DNA of 64,000 nucleotides from Mesorhizobium shangrilense (GTDB taxonomy: Bacteria > Pseudomonadota > Alphaproteobacteria > Rhizobiales > Rhizobiaceae), in assembly GCF_028826155.1 (NCBI RefSeq), contig NZ_JAQGPN010000001.1:62001-126000 (forward strand), written 5' to 3'. Shown one piece after another: positions 16,323-25,056 of this stretch (position 1 is the stretch's first letter; each line of letters begins with the position of its first letter). Under the pieces are notes generated by a model that saw only the letters and a program-made list of their open reading frames with translations, did not search any database and had not been told where the DNA came from. The translations under genes were made by a program, and so were the position numbers.

Positions 16323-17795
16323 TCAGCTTGCGAGATAGCGGGCCAGGGCGTCCCGCGCGCCATGCCGCCACAGCGCATTGAGACGCCGGGTGAAGGCCTC
16401 CGCGAAGGCGGGCGACTTGCCGACGTCGCCGTAGATGTCTTCCATGGCGAGCCAGGCGGCCGGATCGTCCTTTGCCGCCTTCGAACGCTCCACCAGGCGA
16501 TCCCAGTTGGGATCGTTGGGCGCGATCTCCGCGCCGGAATCGGTGGCGCCGGCGCAGTAGCGGCACCACAGCGCCGATTCCAGCGCCAGCCCCTCCACGG
16601 AGGCGTCGGCCTTCAGCCGGTCTGCGATCGTCGGGATGATGAATTTCGGCTGCCTGTTGGAGCCGTCGAGGCACAGCCGGCGGATGGTGTCGCCGATCTT
16701 GGGATTGGCGAACCGCTTCTCGATGAGCTGCCGGTACGCTTCCAGGTCCGTGCCGGGAACGGGCGGCACCGTCGGCAGGATCTCCTCGCGGTGCAGCTTC
16801 GACAGGAAGCCGCGGATCAAGTCGTTCTCCATCGCCTCGTGCACGAAATGGAGGTCCATCAGTCCGCCCGGATAGGCGATGGCTGCGTGTCCCCCGTTCA
16901 GGATGCGGATCTTCATCAGCTCGAAGGGCGAGACATCGTCGACGAACTCGACGCCGGCCTTCTCCAGGTCCGGGCGGCCGAGCGGGAAGCTGTCCTCCAG
17001 CACCCACTGCTTGAACGGTTCGCAGAACACAGGCCAGTTGTCCTCGACGCCGAACTCGGTCCGCAGCATCTCGCGCTCGCGGTCGGTGGTCGCAGGCGTG
17101 ATGCGGTCGACCATCCCGTTCGGAAAGGCGACGTTGCCCTCCACCCAGTCGGCGAAGGCGGGATCGGAGAGTTTTGCCAGCCCGCAGACCGTCTCCATGG
17201 TGACATGGCCGTTATGGGGGATGTTGTCGCAGCACATGACCGTGAAAGGCGGCACGCCGGCCTCCCTGCGCCGCTTCAGGCCGGCCAGGATCAGGCCGAA
17301 CACCGTTTTCGACCTCTCCGGGCTTGCTGCGTCCGCCACAATGTCGGGATGCTGCGGATTGAAGCGGCCGGTCGAGGCATCGATGAAATAGCCGCCCTCG
17401 GTGATGGTCATCGAGACGATGCGGATCGCCGGGTCGGCAAGTTTTGCGACGGTCGCTTCGCGGTCGCCCGGCACCAGGAAGTCGACCATGGCCCCGGTCA
17501 CCCTCGCCTGCATATGCCCGGTATCCTGCTCGACCACCGTCGTCAGCCAGTCCTGCTCGGCCAGCCTGTCGCGCCCCGCCTTCTCGGCCTCGAACACGCC
17601 TGCGCCGACGATCGCCCAGTCGCGGTCGATCCCCGCATTGAACAGATCGTCCAGATAGACGGCCTGATGGGAGCGGTGGAAATTGCCCACCCCGAAATGG
17701 AGGATCCCGGGCGTGAGGTCGGAACGCGCATAGGACGGAACGGCAACCCTCGACTGGAACGAGCCCAGATTGGCGGCGGAGAGTTTCGTGCTCAT
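16323..17795 (-). CDS. mtlK: Mannitol dehydrogenase family protein (polyol 2-dehydrogenase)
   Basis: 490 residues of the long-chain mannitol/arabinitol/fructuronate dehydrogenase family, zinc-independent and NAD-dependent. Clear signatures are GILHFGVGNFHRSHQAVYLD near residues 30-50, VMCCDNIPHNG near 190, and the catalytic-lysine region around LMKIRILNGGHAA. Length and motifs match mannitol 2-dehydrogenase. It follows smoK after a 159-bp gap that holds a palindromic repeat and precedes the SDR by 67 nt. Role: oxidation of mannitol or D-arabitol taken up by SmoEFGK. Confidence 0.92.
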   Translation of the reverse strand: MSTKLSAANLGSFQSRVAVPSYARSDLTPGILHFGVGNFHRSHQAVYLDDLFNAGIDRDWAIVGAGVFEAEKAGRDRLAEQDWLTTVVEQDTGHMQARVTGAMVDFLVPGDREATVAKLADPAIRIVSMTITEGGYFIDASTGRFNPQHPDIVADAASPERSKTVFGLILAGLKRRREAGVPPFTVMCCDNIPHNGHVTMETVCGLAKLSDPAFADWVEGNVAFPNGMVDRITPATTDREREMLRTEFGVEDNWPVFCEPFKQWVLEDSFPLGRPDLEKAGVEFVDDVSPFELMKIRILNGGHAAIAYPGGLMDLHFVHEAMENDLIRGFLSKLHREEILPTVPPVPGTDLEAYRQLIEKRFANPKIGDTIRRLCLDGSNRQPKFIIPTIADRLKADASVEGLALESALWCRYCAGATDSGAEIAPNDPNWDRLVERSKAAKDDPAAWLAMEDIYGDVGKSPAFAEAFTRRLNALWRHGARDALARYLAS

Positions 17796-17844
17796 TACTA
17801 TGGTCCTTGTCTCTGCCCCCTCCGGCCGAACTCGCGCACGAAGC

Positions 17845-17890
17845 CCTTCCCGCCCCTCGACGGGGAGGGTGGCCCGCAGGGCTGGGTGGG
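17845..17890 (+). repeat. GC-rich palindromic repeat (family A) in the smoK-mtlK gap
   Basis: The blocks are CCCGCCCCTCGACGGGGAGG, then GTGGCCCGCAGGGC, then TGGGTGGG. The same order is seen at 20876-20930 and, diverged, at 4461-4500. It can fold into a C-run/G-run hairpin plus a short second stem. It sits entirely between two genes of the polyol operon, so it would be transcribed. Confidence 0.75.
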
Positions 17891-17954
17891 TTGATCAGCC
17901 CTTCGCCTGGCTTCGCCGAGCACCTCCGCTATCGAATGGGAGGAGGGAGCCGCC

Positions 17955-18956
<1,002 letters not shown>

Positions 18957-18970
18957 GTCTCATCCTCCCC

Positions 18971-19795
18971 CTACTTGACGGCGCCGAAGGTCAGTCCGCG
19001 CACGAGCTGGCGCTGCGAGAACCAACCCATGATGAGGATCGGCGCGATGGCGAGCGTGGACGCCGCCGAGAGCTTTGCCCAGAACAGGCCCTGCGGGCTC
19101 GAGAACGACGCGATGAAGGCCGTCAGCGGCGCAGCGTCGGTGGCAGTCAGCCGGATGGTCCAGAACGCTTCGTTCCAGGCCAGGATGATGTTGAGCAGCA
19201 TGGTGGACGCGATCCCCGGCACTGCCATCGGCGTCAGCACGTGGACGATCTCGCCCCACAGCGAGGCGCCGTCCATGCGCGCCGCCTCCAGGATCTCGCC
19301 GGGGATCTCGCGGAAATAGGTGTAGAGCATCCATACCACGATCGGCAGGTTGATCAGCATCAGCATCACGGTGAGGCCGATGCGCGAGTCCAGCAGGCCG
19401 GTGTCGCGGAAGATCAAATAGATCGGCACCAGGACGGCAGCCGCCGGCATCATCTTGGTCGAGAGCATCCACATCAGGATGTCCTTGGTCCTCTTCGTCG
19501 GCGAGAACGCCATCGACCATGCCGCCGGCACCGCGATGATGATGCCGAGCAGGGTCGCCCCGACGGCGATGATCACCGAGTTCATGAATGGCTTGAAATA
19601 GTCCCGCTGGGTCTGCACCTCGATATAGTTCTCGAAGGTGAAGGAGGGGATCATGTTGAAACCGGCAATCGCCTCCGGCTCGGTCTTCACCGACGTGATG
19701 ATGGTGTAGAGGATCGGGAAGAAGATCAGCAGCGCGAGCACCCATGCGGCGATGCTGAACCCGATCTTGGTCCGTGTCGGGACTGCGCGTGCCAT
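18971..19795 (-). CDS. smoG: Polyol ABC transporter permease, MalG-like
   Basis: A 274-residue permease of the carbohydrate ABC class with six membrane helices and the ATPase-contact EAA loop EAARMDGASLWGEIVHVLTP. It forms the channel with SmoF. It is separated from smoF by 178 bp containing a large palindromic element, an unusual gap because it is only 14 nt from smoK. Confidence 0.93.
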   Translation of the reverse strand: MARAVPTRTKIGFSIAAWVLALLIFFPILYTIITSVKTEPEAIAGFNMIPSFTFENYIEVQTQRDYFKPFMNSVIIAVGATLLGIIIAVPAAWSMAFSPTKRTKDILMWMLSTKMMPAAAVLVPIYLIFRDTGLLDSRIGLTVMLMLINLPIVVWMLYTYFREIPGEILEAARMDGASLWGEIVHVLTPMAVPGIASTMLLNIILAWNEAFWTIRLTATDAAPLTAFIASFSSPQGLFWAKLSAASTLAIAPILIMGWFSQRQLVRGLTFGAVK

Positions 19796-19826
19796 GATCA
19801 GATGTCCTCGACTACGTGGATAAATG

Positions 19827-19960
19827 CGCCCCCTCCACCACCTTCGGCGGTCCCCCTCCCCCGTACACGGGGGAGGATCAAGGTCGCGGCCGGCCGCACG
19901 GCCGGATCCTCCCCTGCGAAGCGGGGGAGGGGGACCACGCGAAGCGTGGTGGAGGGGGCG
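19827..19960. repeat. 134-bp composite inverted repeat (family B) between smoF and smoG
   Basis: Two nested pairs of perfect 15-bp arms are present: CGCCCCCTCCACCAC (19827-19841) with GTGGTGGAGGGGGCG (19946-19960), and GGTCCCCCTCCCCCG (19849-19863) with CGGGGGAGGGGGACC (19922-19936). Between the inner arms there are further short stems. As RNA it would form one very stable long hairpin. It resembles the palindromic intergenic elements spread through rhizobial genomes. It lies fully inside the transcribed polyol operon. Confidence 0.85.
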
Positions 19961-19973
19961 CGCATCTCTTTCC

Positions 19974-20846
19974 TCACCTGTCCAAATTCTTCCCCACCGC
20001 GCGCATCAGGAAGAACGCGACGATGTTGGCGAGGATGACCGCGATCACGCCGCCGGCCGAAGCCCCGCCGACGTCGTAGCCGAGCAGCGCCGTGCGGTAG
20101 ATGAGGAACGGCAGGTTGGTCGATGCGTAGCCCGGCCCGCCATTGGTCGTGACGAGGATCTCCGCATAGACGCCGAGCAGGAAGATCGTCTGGATCAGGA
20201 TCACCACCGTGATCGCCCGCGACATGTGCGGCAGGGTCAGGTGCCAGAACCTGCTGACGAAGCCCGCGCCGTCCATCTCGGCCGCCTCCTTCTGCTCCGA
20301 ATCCAGCGACTGCAGCGCGGTGAGCAGGATCAGCGTGGCGAAGGGCAGCCACTGCCAGGCGACGATGAGGATGATGGAAAAGAGCGGATAGCTGGCGAAC
20401 CAGTCGACCGGCTTCAGGCCGAAGAAGCGCGAGATGTCGGCGAACACCCCATAGCCCGGATGCATGATCATGTTCTTCCACACCAGCGCGGCGACCGGCG
20501 GCATGACGAAGAAGGGCGAGATCACGAGGATGCGCACGATGCCCTGCCCGAACATCGGCTGGTCGAGCAAAAGGGCCAGCGCGGTGCCTCCGATCACCGT
20601 GATCAGCAGGACGCCGACTACGATCACCAGTGTGTTCCAGATCGACTGGAAGAAGGCCGGGTCCGTATAGAAATACACGTAGTTGAACAGGCCGGCGAAG
20701 CTGACATTGCCCGGATTGAGCAGGTTGTAGTTCTGGAACGAGAACCACAGCGTCATGGCCAGCGGCACGATCATCCAGATCAGGAGGAGGATGACCGAGG
20801 GCGCCATCATGAAGCGCGCCAGCGTCCGCGTCTGCTTGGTTGCCAT
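19974..20846 (-). CDS. smoF: Polyol ABC transporter permease, MalF-like
   Basis: 290 residues, six helices, with the EAA loop EAAEMDGAGFVSRFWHLTLP and the N-terminal MMAPSVILLLIWMIVPLAMT common to sugar permeases. A good GGGAGGAGACC ribosome site precedes the ATG (20844-20846). It is separated from smoE by 244 bp that contain a hairpin with a U-run and a palindromic repeat, so its expression is probably lower than that of the binding protein. Confidence 0.93.
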   Translation of the reverse strand: MATKQTRTLARFMMAPSVILLLIWMIVPLAMTLWFSFQNYNLLNPGNVSFAGLFNYVYFYTDPAFFQSIWNTLVIVVGVLLITVIGGTALALLLDQPMFGQGIVRILVISPFFVMPPVAALVWKNMIMHPGYGVFADISRFFGLKPVDWFASYPLFSIILIVAWQWLPFATLILLTALQSLDSEQKEAAEMDGAGFVSRFWHLTLPHMSRAITVVILIQTIFLLGVYAEILVTTNGGPGYASTNLPFLIYRTALLGYDVGGASAGGVIAVILANIVAFFLMRAVGKNLDR

Positions 20847-20875
20847 GGTCTCCTCCCAGGTTCCGGTCCGGCGTT

Positions 20876-20930
20876 TCCCTCCCCCTCGAGGGGAGGGTGG
20901 CCGCCAAGCGGCCGGGTGGGTCGGTGCGGC
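20876..20930 (+). repeat. GC-rich palindromic repeat (family A) in the smoE-smoF gap
   Basis: The blocks are CCCTCCCCCTCGAGGGGAGG, GTGGCCGCCAAGCGGCC and GGGTGGGTCGG, in the same order and orientation as the copy at 17845-17890. It forms a C-run/G-run hairpin and a GGCCG-CGGCC stem. It lies inside the operon, just upstream of smoF. Confidence 0.75.
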
Positions 20931-21033
20931 AGCGCTCCACGTTCCTTTGCGCCGCGCCGTGCCGAGACAACCCCTCCCGCTCGTTCTGCTCGCGACGTTC
21001 CCCTCAAGACGAGGGAAGGTCCATTGAGAAAAG

Positions 21034-21073
21034 GGCCGCCCGGAAGTCTGTCGACCACTGGGACCGGGCGGCC
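21034..21073 (-). terminator. Terminator/attenuator hairpin after smoE
   Basis: On the minus strand GGCCGCCCGG (21073-21064) pairs perfectly with CCGGGCGGCC (21043-21034) across a 20-nt loop, followed directly by CTTTTCTC. This is an intrinsic-terminator layout 17 nt beyond the smoE stop. Since smoF follows in the same direction, it probably acts as a partial terminator that keeps binding-protein mRNA in excess. Confidence 0.7.
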
Positions 21074-21090
21074 AAGGCTCTGGGAGGAGC

Positions 21091-22398
21091 CTATTTGATG
21101 TAGCCCGCTCGGGTCATCTCGCGGGTGGCCACCGACTGCGCCTGCGCCAGCGCGTCGTCGACGGTCATCTGCCCGGCCAACGCCGCGGAGAACAGCTGCC
21201 CGACGGTGGTGCCCAGCCCCTGGAACTCGGGGATCGCGACGAACTGCACGCCCGTGTAGGGAACCGGCTTCACCGTCGGCTTGGTCGGATCGGCCGCGTT
21301 GATGGAGTCCAGCGTCATCTTCGCGAAGGGTGCGGCCTTCTGGTACTCCGCATTGTTGTAGAGCGAGGTTCTCGTCCCCGGAGGCACGTTCGCCCAGCCA
21401 TCCTTGGAAGCCACGAGGTCGAGATAGGCCTTGCTGGTCGCCCAGGACACGAACTTCTCGGCGGCGGCCGCCTTCTGGCTGCCCGCCGGGATGGCGAGCG
21501 ACCACGCCCACAGCCAGTTGCCGCGCTTGCCGAGCCCGTTGTCGGGCGCCAGCGCGTAGCCGACCTTGTCGGCGACCGTCGAGTTCTTCGGGTCGGAGAC
21601 GAAGGACGCAGCCACCGTGGCGTCGATCCACATGCCGCACTTGCCCTGCTGGAACAGCGCCAGGTTCTCGTTGAAGCCGTTTGATGACGCCCCTTGCGGG
21701 CCGGCGTCGGCCATCAGCTTGGTATAGAAGTCGAGCGCCGCCTTCCATTCCGGCTGGTCGAACTGGGGCACCCATTTCTCGTCGAACCAGCGGGCGCCGA
21801 ACGAGTTGGACATGGCGGTCAGAAACGCCATGTTCTCGCCCCAGCCCGCCTTGCCGCGCAGGCAGATGCCGTTGATGTCGGCAGCGCGATCCGTCATCTT
21901 GCGCGCCGCCTCGCCGATGAACTCCCAGGTCGGCGCCTCAGGCATGGTCAGCCCGGCCTTCTCCATCAGGTCCTTGCGGTACATGACGAAGGAGCTCTCG
22001 CCGTAGAACGGCGCGGCATAGAGCTTGCCGTCGGCCGACAGGCCGTTGCGGATCGCGGGGATGATGTCGTCGACGTCATAGTCCGCGCCGAGATTGTCGA
22101 GCGGCAGCAGCCACTGCTGCTTCGCCCAGATCGGCACCTCGTAGGTGCCGATCGTCATCACGTCGTACTGGCCGCCCTTGGTCGCGATGTCGGTGGTGAC
22201 GCGCTCGCGCAGCACGTTCTCCTCCAGCGTCACCCATTCGAGCTGGATGTCTGGATTCTTGGCGGCGAAGTCGTCGGTCAGCTTCTGCATGCGCACCATG
22301 TCGCCGTTGTTCACAGTGGCGATGGTGATGGTTTCGGCATGCGCGCCCAACGCCAAGAGGCTGGCGGTCGCGCCCAAGAAGAGCGTTCTCATACGCAT
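21091..22398 (-). CDS. smoE: Polyol ABC transporter substrate-binding protein
   Basis: A 435-residue periplasmic extracellular solute-binding protein (family 1) with a signal peptide (LFLGATASLLALGAHA, cleavage before ETITIATVNN). The mature N-terminus and motifs such as YDVMTIGTYEVPIWAKQQW fit the sorbitol/mannitol-binding SmoE/MtlE subgroup. The ATG at 22396-22398 has a strong GGGAGGAA site; an upstream in-frame start is not needed. It is the first gene of the polyol operon. A 33-bp inverted-repeat operator shared with the regulator promoter lies 26-58 bp upstream. Confidence 0.93.
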   Translation of the reverse strand: MRMRTLFLGATASLLALGAHAETITIATVNNGDMVRMQKLTDDFAAKNPDIQLEWVTLEENVLRERVTTDIATKGGQYDVMTIGTYEVPIWAKQQWLLPLDNLGADYDVDDIIPAIRNGLSADGKLYAAPFYGESSFVMYRKDLMEKAGLTMPEAPTWEFIGEAARKMTDRAADINGICLRGKAGWGENMAFLTAMSNSFGARWFDEKWVPQFDQPEWKAALDFYTKLMADAGPQGASSNGFNENLALFQQGKCGMWIDATVAASFVSDPKNSTVADKVGYALAPDNGLGKRGNWLWAWSLAIPAGSQKAAAAEKFVSWATSKAYLDLVASKDGWANVPPGTRTSLYNNAEYQKAAPFAKMTLDSINAADPTKPTVKPVPYTGVQFVAIPEFQGLGTTVGQLFSAALAGQMTVDDALAQAQSVATREMTRAGYIK

Positions 22399-22423
22399 GA
22401 AACTTCCTCCCAAAACTCCAAGG

Positions 22424-22456
22424 TGAGCAATTGCCTTGGCTATGGGCAATTATTCA
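22424..22456. promoter_or_regulatory. Inverted-repeat operator upstream of smoE
   Basis: TGAGCAATTG (22424-22433) and CAATTATTCA (22447-22456) are near-perfect inverted half-sites separated by 13 bp. The same two half-sites, 14 bp apart, occur at 24910-24943 upstream of the SorC-family regulator gene. That marks this as its probable binding site. Confidence 0.75.
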
Positions 22457-22644
22457 TTCTCCGTGATGAATGTCAAGCAGGTTGATCGCCGGGCGGGCAA
22501 ACAGCGAAGAACCTGGCCTGGGATGTTCTCGCTGCCGCGTCCCTCGACCTAGCATTCAGCACGGACGACCAAGCGCGCAAACCGAGGCGTCGGCGATGAA
22601 AGGATGAGGCGATGCGAGGCTGACGCCCCAAGTGACCGCCAAGA

Positions 22645-23544
22645 CTACTCGGAGGACGCCGCGATCTCGGCGAGGATCCAGTCGCGGAAGGCGCGAATCT
22701 TGGGAACGTTGCGGCGCTGCTCTTGATAGACGAGCCAGAAGATGTGGCCATCGTTTCCGACCACATCGAAGGGCTGGATGAGACTGCCATCCGCCAGTTC
22801 CGACGTGAAGAACGCCCTGGTCAGTATGCCGACCCCGCGCCCGGCAACGGCAGCGCGGCCCTCATAGGCCTGCGACCCCAGCTGGGACCGCACCTGGCCG
22901 GACGTGTCGGGCCGGTCGTTGACGCCGGCCAGCTTGAACCAGATCTCCCACCAGGGGTCGTCCGGATCAAGGATCGGCAGACGCAGGAGATCGGAGGGAT
23001 GCCGGACGCCACCGATGGAGGCCGCGAGCTTCGGACTCAGCATCGGCGTAAAGTCGGCGAGAAACAGACGGTGGGCCATGAGTCCGGGCCACTCGCCCTT
23101 TGCGCCCGAGCGAATGCCGATGTCGACGCTCTCAGCAGCGAAATCCACCATGCGGTGCGAGGTCTCGAGGCGAACCGCGATCGCCGGATGCGCGATATGA
23201 AAGGAGCCCAGCCGCAACGCCAGCCAGTTCGCGGCGAATGTGGGGATGGTGCTGATCGTCAGGGTGCCGAGCCCGCCCGTCCTGGCGCTCTCATAGCCTT
23301 CCGCCAGGATGCGGAAGGCGTCGGTGGCGGCGGATGCCAGCGTTTTCCCGGCGTCGGTCAGCGCGACCCGCCGCGGTTGCCGCACGAAGAGCGGCGCGCC
23401 CACCCGCTCCTCCAGCACCTTGATTTGATAACTCACCGCCGCCTGCGTCATCGCCAATTCCTCGGCGGCGCGGGTGAAGCTCAGATGGCGCGCGGCGGCC
23501 TCGAAGGCCCGCACCGCAGCCAGGGGCGGCAAGCGGTTTGACAT
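22645..23544 (-). CDS. LysR-family regulator, GcvA-like
   Basis: 299 residues beginning with LPPLAAVRAFEAAARHLSFT and then AAEELAMTQAAVSYQIKVLE, the helix-turn-helix sequence typical of the GcvA/AmpR subgroup. The C-terminal domain is the usual LysR effector fold (DIGIRSG, SQLGSQAYEGRAAVAGRGVG). It is divergent from a small DUF1127-like gene at 23644 with a 99-bp shared promoter region, a pairing often seen in rhizobia. It is unlikely to control the polyol operon, which has its own SorC-type regulator. The effector is unknown. Confidence 0.9.
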   Translation of the reverse strand: MSNRLPPLAAVRAFEAAARHLSFTRAAEELAMTQAAVSYQIKVLEERVGAPLFVRQPRRVALTDAGKTLASAATDAFRILAEGYESARTGGLGTLTISTIPTFAANWLALRLGSFHIAHPAIAVRLETSHRMVDFAAESVDIGIRSGAKGEWPGLMAHRLFLADFTPMLSPKLAASIGGVRHPSDLLRLPILDPDDPWWEIWFKLAGVNDRPDTSGQVRSQLGSQAYEGRAAVAGRGVGILTRAFFTSELADGSLIQPFDVVGNDGHIFWLVYQEQRRNVPKIRAFRDWILAEIAASSE

Positions 23545-23643
23545 AAGTCCTCCTTATGCAAACTACGCGACGTTCGATTGGAGAACAAGCACCCCGCGCC
23601 TCATATGTCCCTCATCACGAGTTCCCGACGAAGGAGAAGGACA

Positions 23644-23871
23644 ATGCTCTACAATTCTTCGACCGCCACCGTGAAATTCCTCGCCCGCGAGTTCTCCTTC
23701 GCCTCGCGACCGGCCAAAAGCAGGCCTTTGAACCGGGACGAGTTCTCCGATCATCTGTTGCGCGATCTTGGACTCCTCGACGGCCATGCGGTGCCGGAGC
23801 ATTCGGAACGACACAGGCTGAACCGGGCAGTCGAACCCGAGCAGATCGTCCAGACCCGCTACGGTGCATAA
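23644..23871 (+). CDS. Small DUF1127-like protein
   Basis: A 75-residue basic protein. A central motif DEFSDHLLRDLGLLDGHAV resembles the conserved core of DUF1127 proteins, which are short, Arg-rich regulators, some of which bind RNA or act in phosphate and carbon physiology in alphaproteobacteria. The ATG at 23644 is chosen because AAGGAGAAGG lies just upstream; the reading frame also extends further 5' without similarity. It is divergent from a GcvA-like LysR gene that probably controls it. It ends 12 bp before the convergent SorC-type regulator. Confidence 0.7.
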   Translation: MLYNSSTATVKFLAREFSFASRPAKSRPLNRDEFSDHLLRDLGLLDGHAVPEHSERHRLNRAVEPEQIVQTRYGA

Positions 23872-23883
23872 GGCGTGCTTCGC

Positions 23884-24840
23884 CTATCCCGCCAGAAGTG
23901 CGGCCGCGGTCAGTTCGTCGGTGATCACCCCGTTGACCAGACGACGGTTGAGCGCGGCCCGGATGCCGGGCAGCTTTGCCTCCCCCATGGCGAGCGCCAC
24001 GACCAGCGATTTCTCGCGCGAGGGTAGCGGGGCGGCGGCGACGCGCTCATTGGTGAGACCCTCGATCAGCCGGCCGTCACGATCGAAGGCCCAGCCGACG
24101 ATCTCGCCGACGGCCCCGGCCTTCTGGAGCGCCTTGAGTTCGGTTTCGGAGATGAAGCCGTCGACATAGAGCGGCGCCGAAGGGCCGAGATCGCCGATGC
24201 CGACGAAGGTGACATCGGCCGTGGCGGCCAGTTCCAGCGTCTGCCTGATCATCGCCTGGCTCTGCAGCATCTCGCGCTCGGCGGGCGTGGACGCGATGAC
24301 CGGCAGCGGCATCGGAAAGCTGCGCGCCTTGATGAGGTCCGCCATCGTGAAGATGACGTTGTAGAAGGCGGCCGACCCGTCCGGCGCAATATTGCCTGTC
24401 AGCGAGACGACCTTGTGTTGCGGGCACTCCATCGGCGACATCTGTTCGATCGCCGCCTTCAGCGTGCGGCCTGTCCCGATCGCCATCACGATCGGTTGCG
24501 GCGAGCGCAGCCGGCGCTCGATCTCGGCCGCGGCCGCTTCAGCCACGCCGATCGTCGTCGACAGATTGCCGGGATCGCTCGGCACCACTTCGACGAGATC
24601 CAGTGCGAAGCGAGCCTTCAGCCGCTCGCCGAGATCCAGGCATTCGGCGATGGGATGGTCCAGCCTGACCTTCACCAGGCCTTCGGAAACGGCCAACGAG
24701 ACGAGGCGTTGCGCGCTCTGCCGGGAAACGCCCAGCTTTGTTGCAATCTGGTCCTGCGTGTTGCCGGCGACGTAGTACAGCCACCCGGCCCTGGCAGCGT
24801 CGTCGTGCCGCCCCGTCGCCATATCCGCCCGACCAGCCAT
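23884..24840 (-). CDS. SorC-family sugar-responsive transcriptional regulator (SmoC-like)
   Basis: 318 residues. An N-terminal helix-turn-helix (ARAGWLYYVAGNTQDQIATK, then LGVSRQSAQRLVSLAVSEGL) is joined to a phosphosugar-binding domain related to glucosamine-6-phosphate deaminase (IGTGRTLKAAIEQM, VGIGDLG, EIVGWAFDRDG). Such proteins regulate polyol operons; SmoC is the named relative in Rhodobacter and rhizobia. The gene is on the same strand as smoE, one LysR gene away. Its promoter region carries the same inverted repeat as smoE, suggesting it controls both itself and the operon. Confidence 0.92.
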   Translation of the reverse strand: MAGRADMATGRHDDAARAGWLYYVAGNTQDQIATKLGVSRQSAQRLVSLAVSEGLVKVRLDHPIAECLDLGERLKARFALDLVEVVPSDPGNLSTTIGVAEAAAAEIERRLRSPQPIVMAIGTGRTLKAAIEQMSPMECPQHKVVSLTGNIAPDGSAAFYNVIFTMADLIKARSFPMPLPVIASTPAEREMLQSQAMIRQTLELAATADVTFVGIGDLGPSAPLYVDGFISETELKALQKAGAVGEIVGWAFDRDGRLIEGLTNERVAAAPLPSREKSLVVALAMGEAKLPGIRAALNRRLVNGVITDELTAAALLAG

Positions 24841-24909
24841 ATCGCTCCGCCCTCAATCCTGCACAGCCGCCCGCGCCGCAATTCCGCTGAACAGGCAGCA
24901 CCCCATCCT

Positions 24910-24943
24910 TGAGCAATTGTCCTGCAAGATCAACAATTATTCA
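24910..24943. promoter_or_regulatory. Inverted-repeat operator upstream of the SorC-type regulator
   Basis: TGAGCAATTG (24910-24919) and CAATTATTCA (24934-24943), spaced by 14 bp, repeat exactly the two half-sites found before smoE. The site lies about 70 bp before the regulator start, consistent with autoregulation. Confidence 0.75.
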
Positions 24944-25056
24944 GATCTCAGGCACGACTGCGACGGCGACGCAACGCCGCCTATGGCCATCGGCATATCG
25001 GCCAGACAGGCTGAAGGCAACCGGTGCGCGAGCGCGAGCCGCCTCCAGCCGCGATT

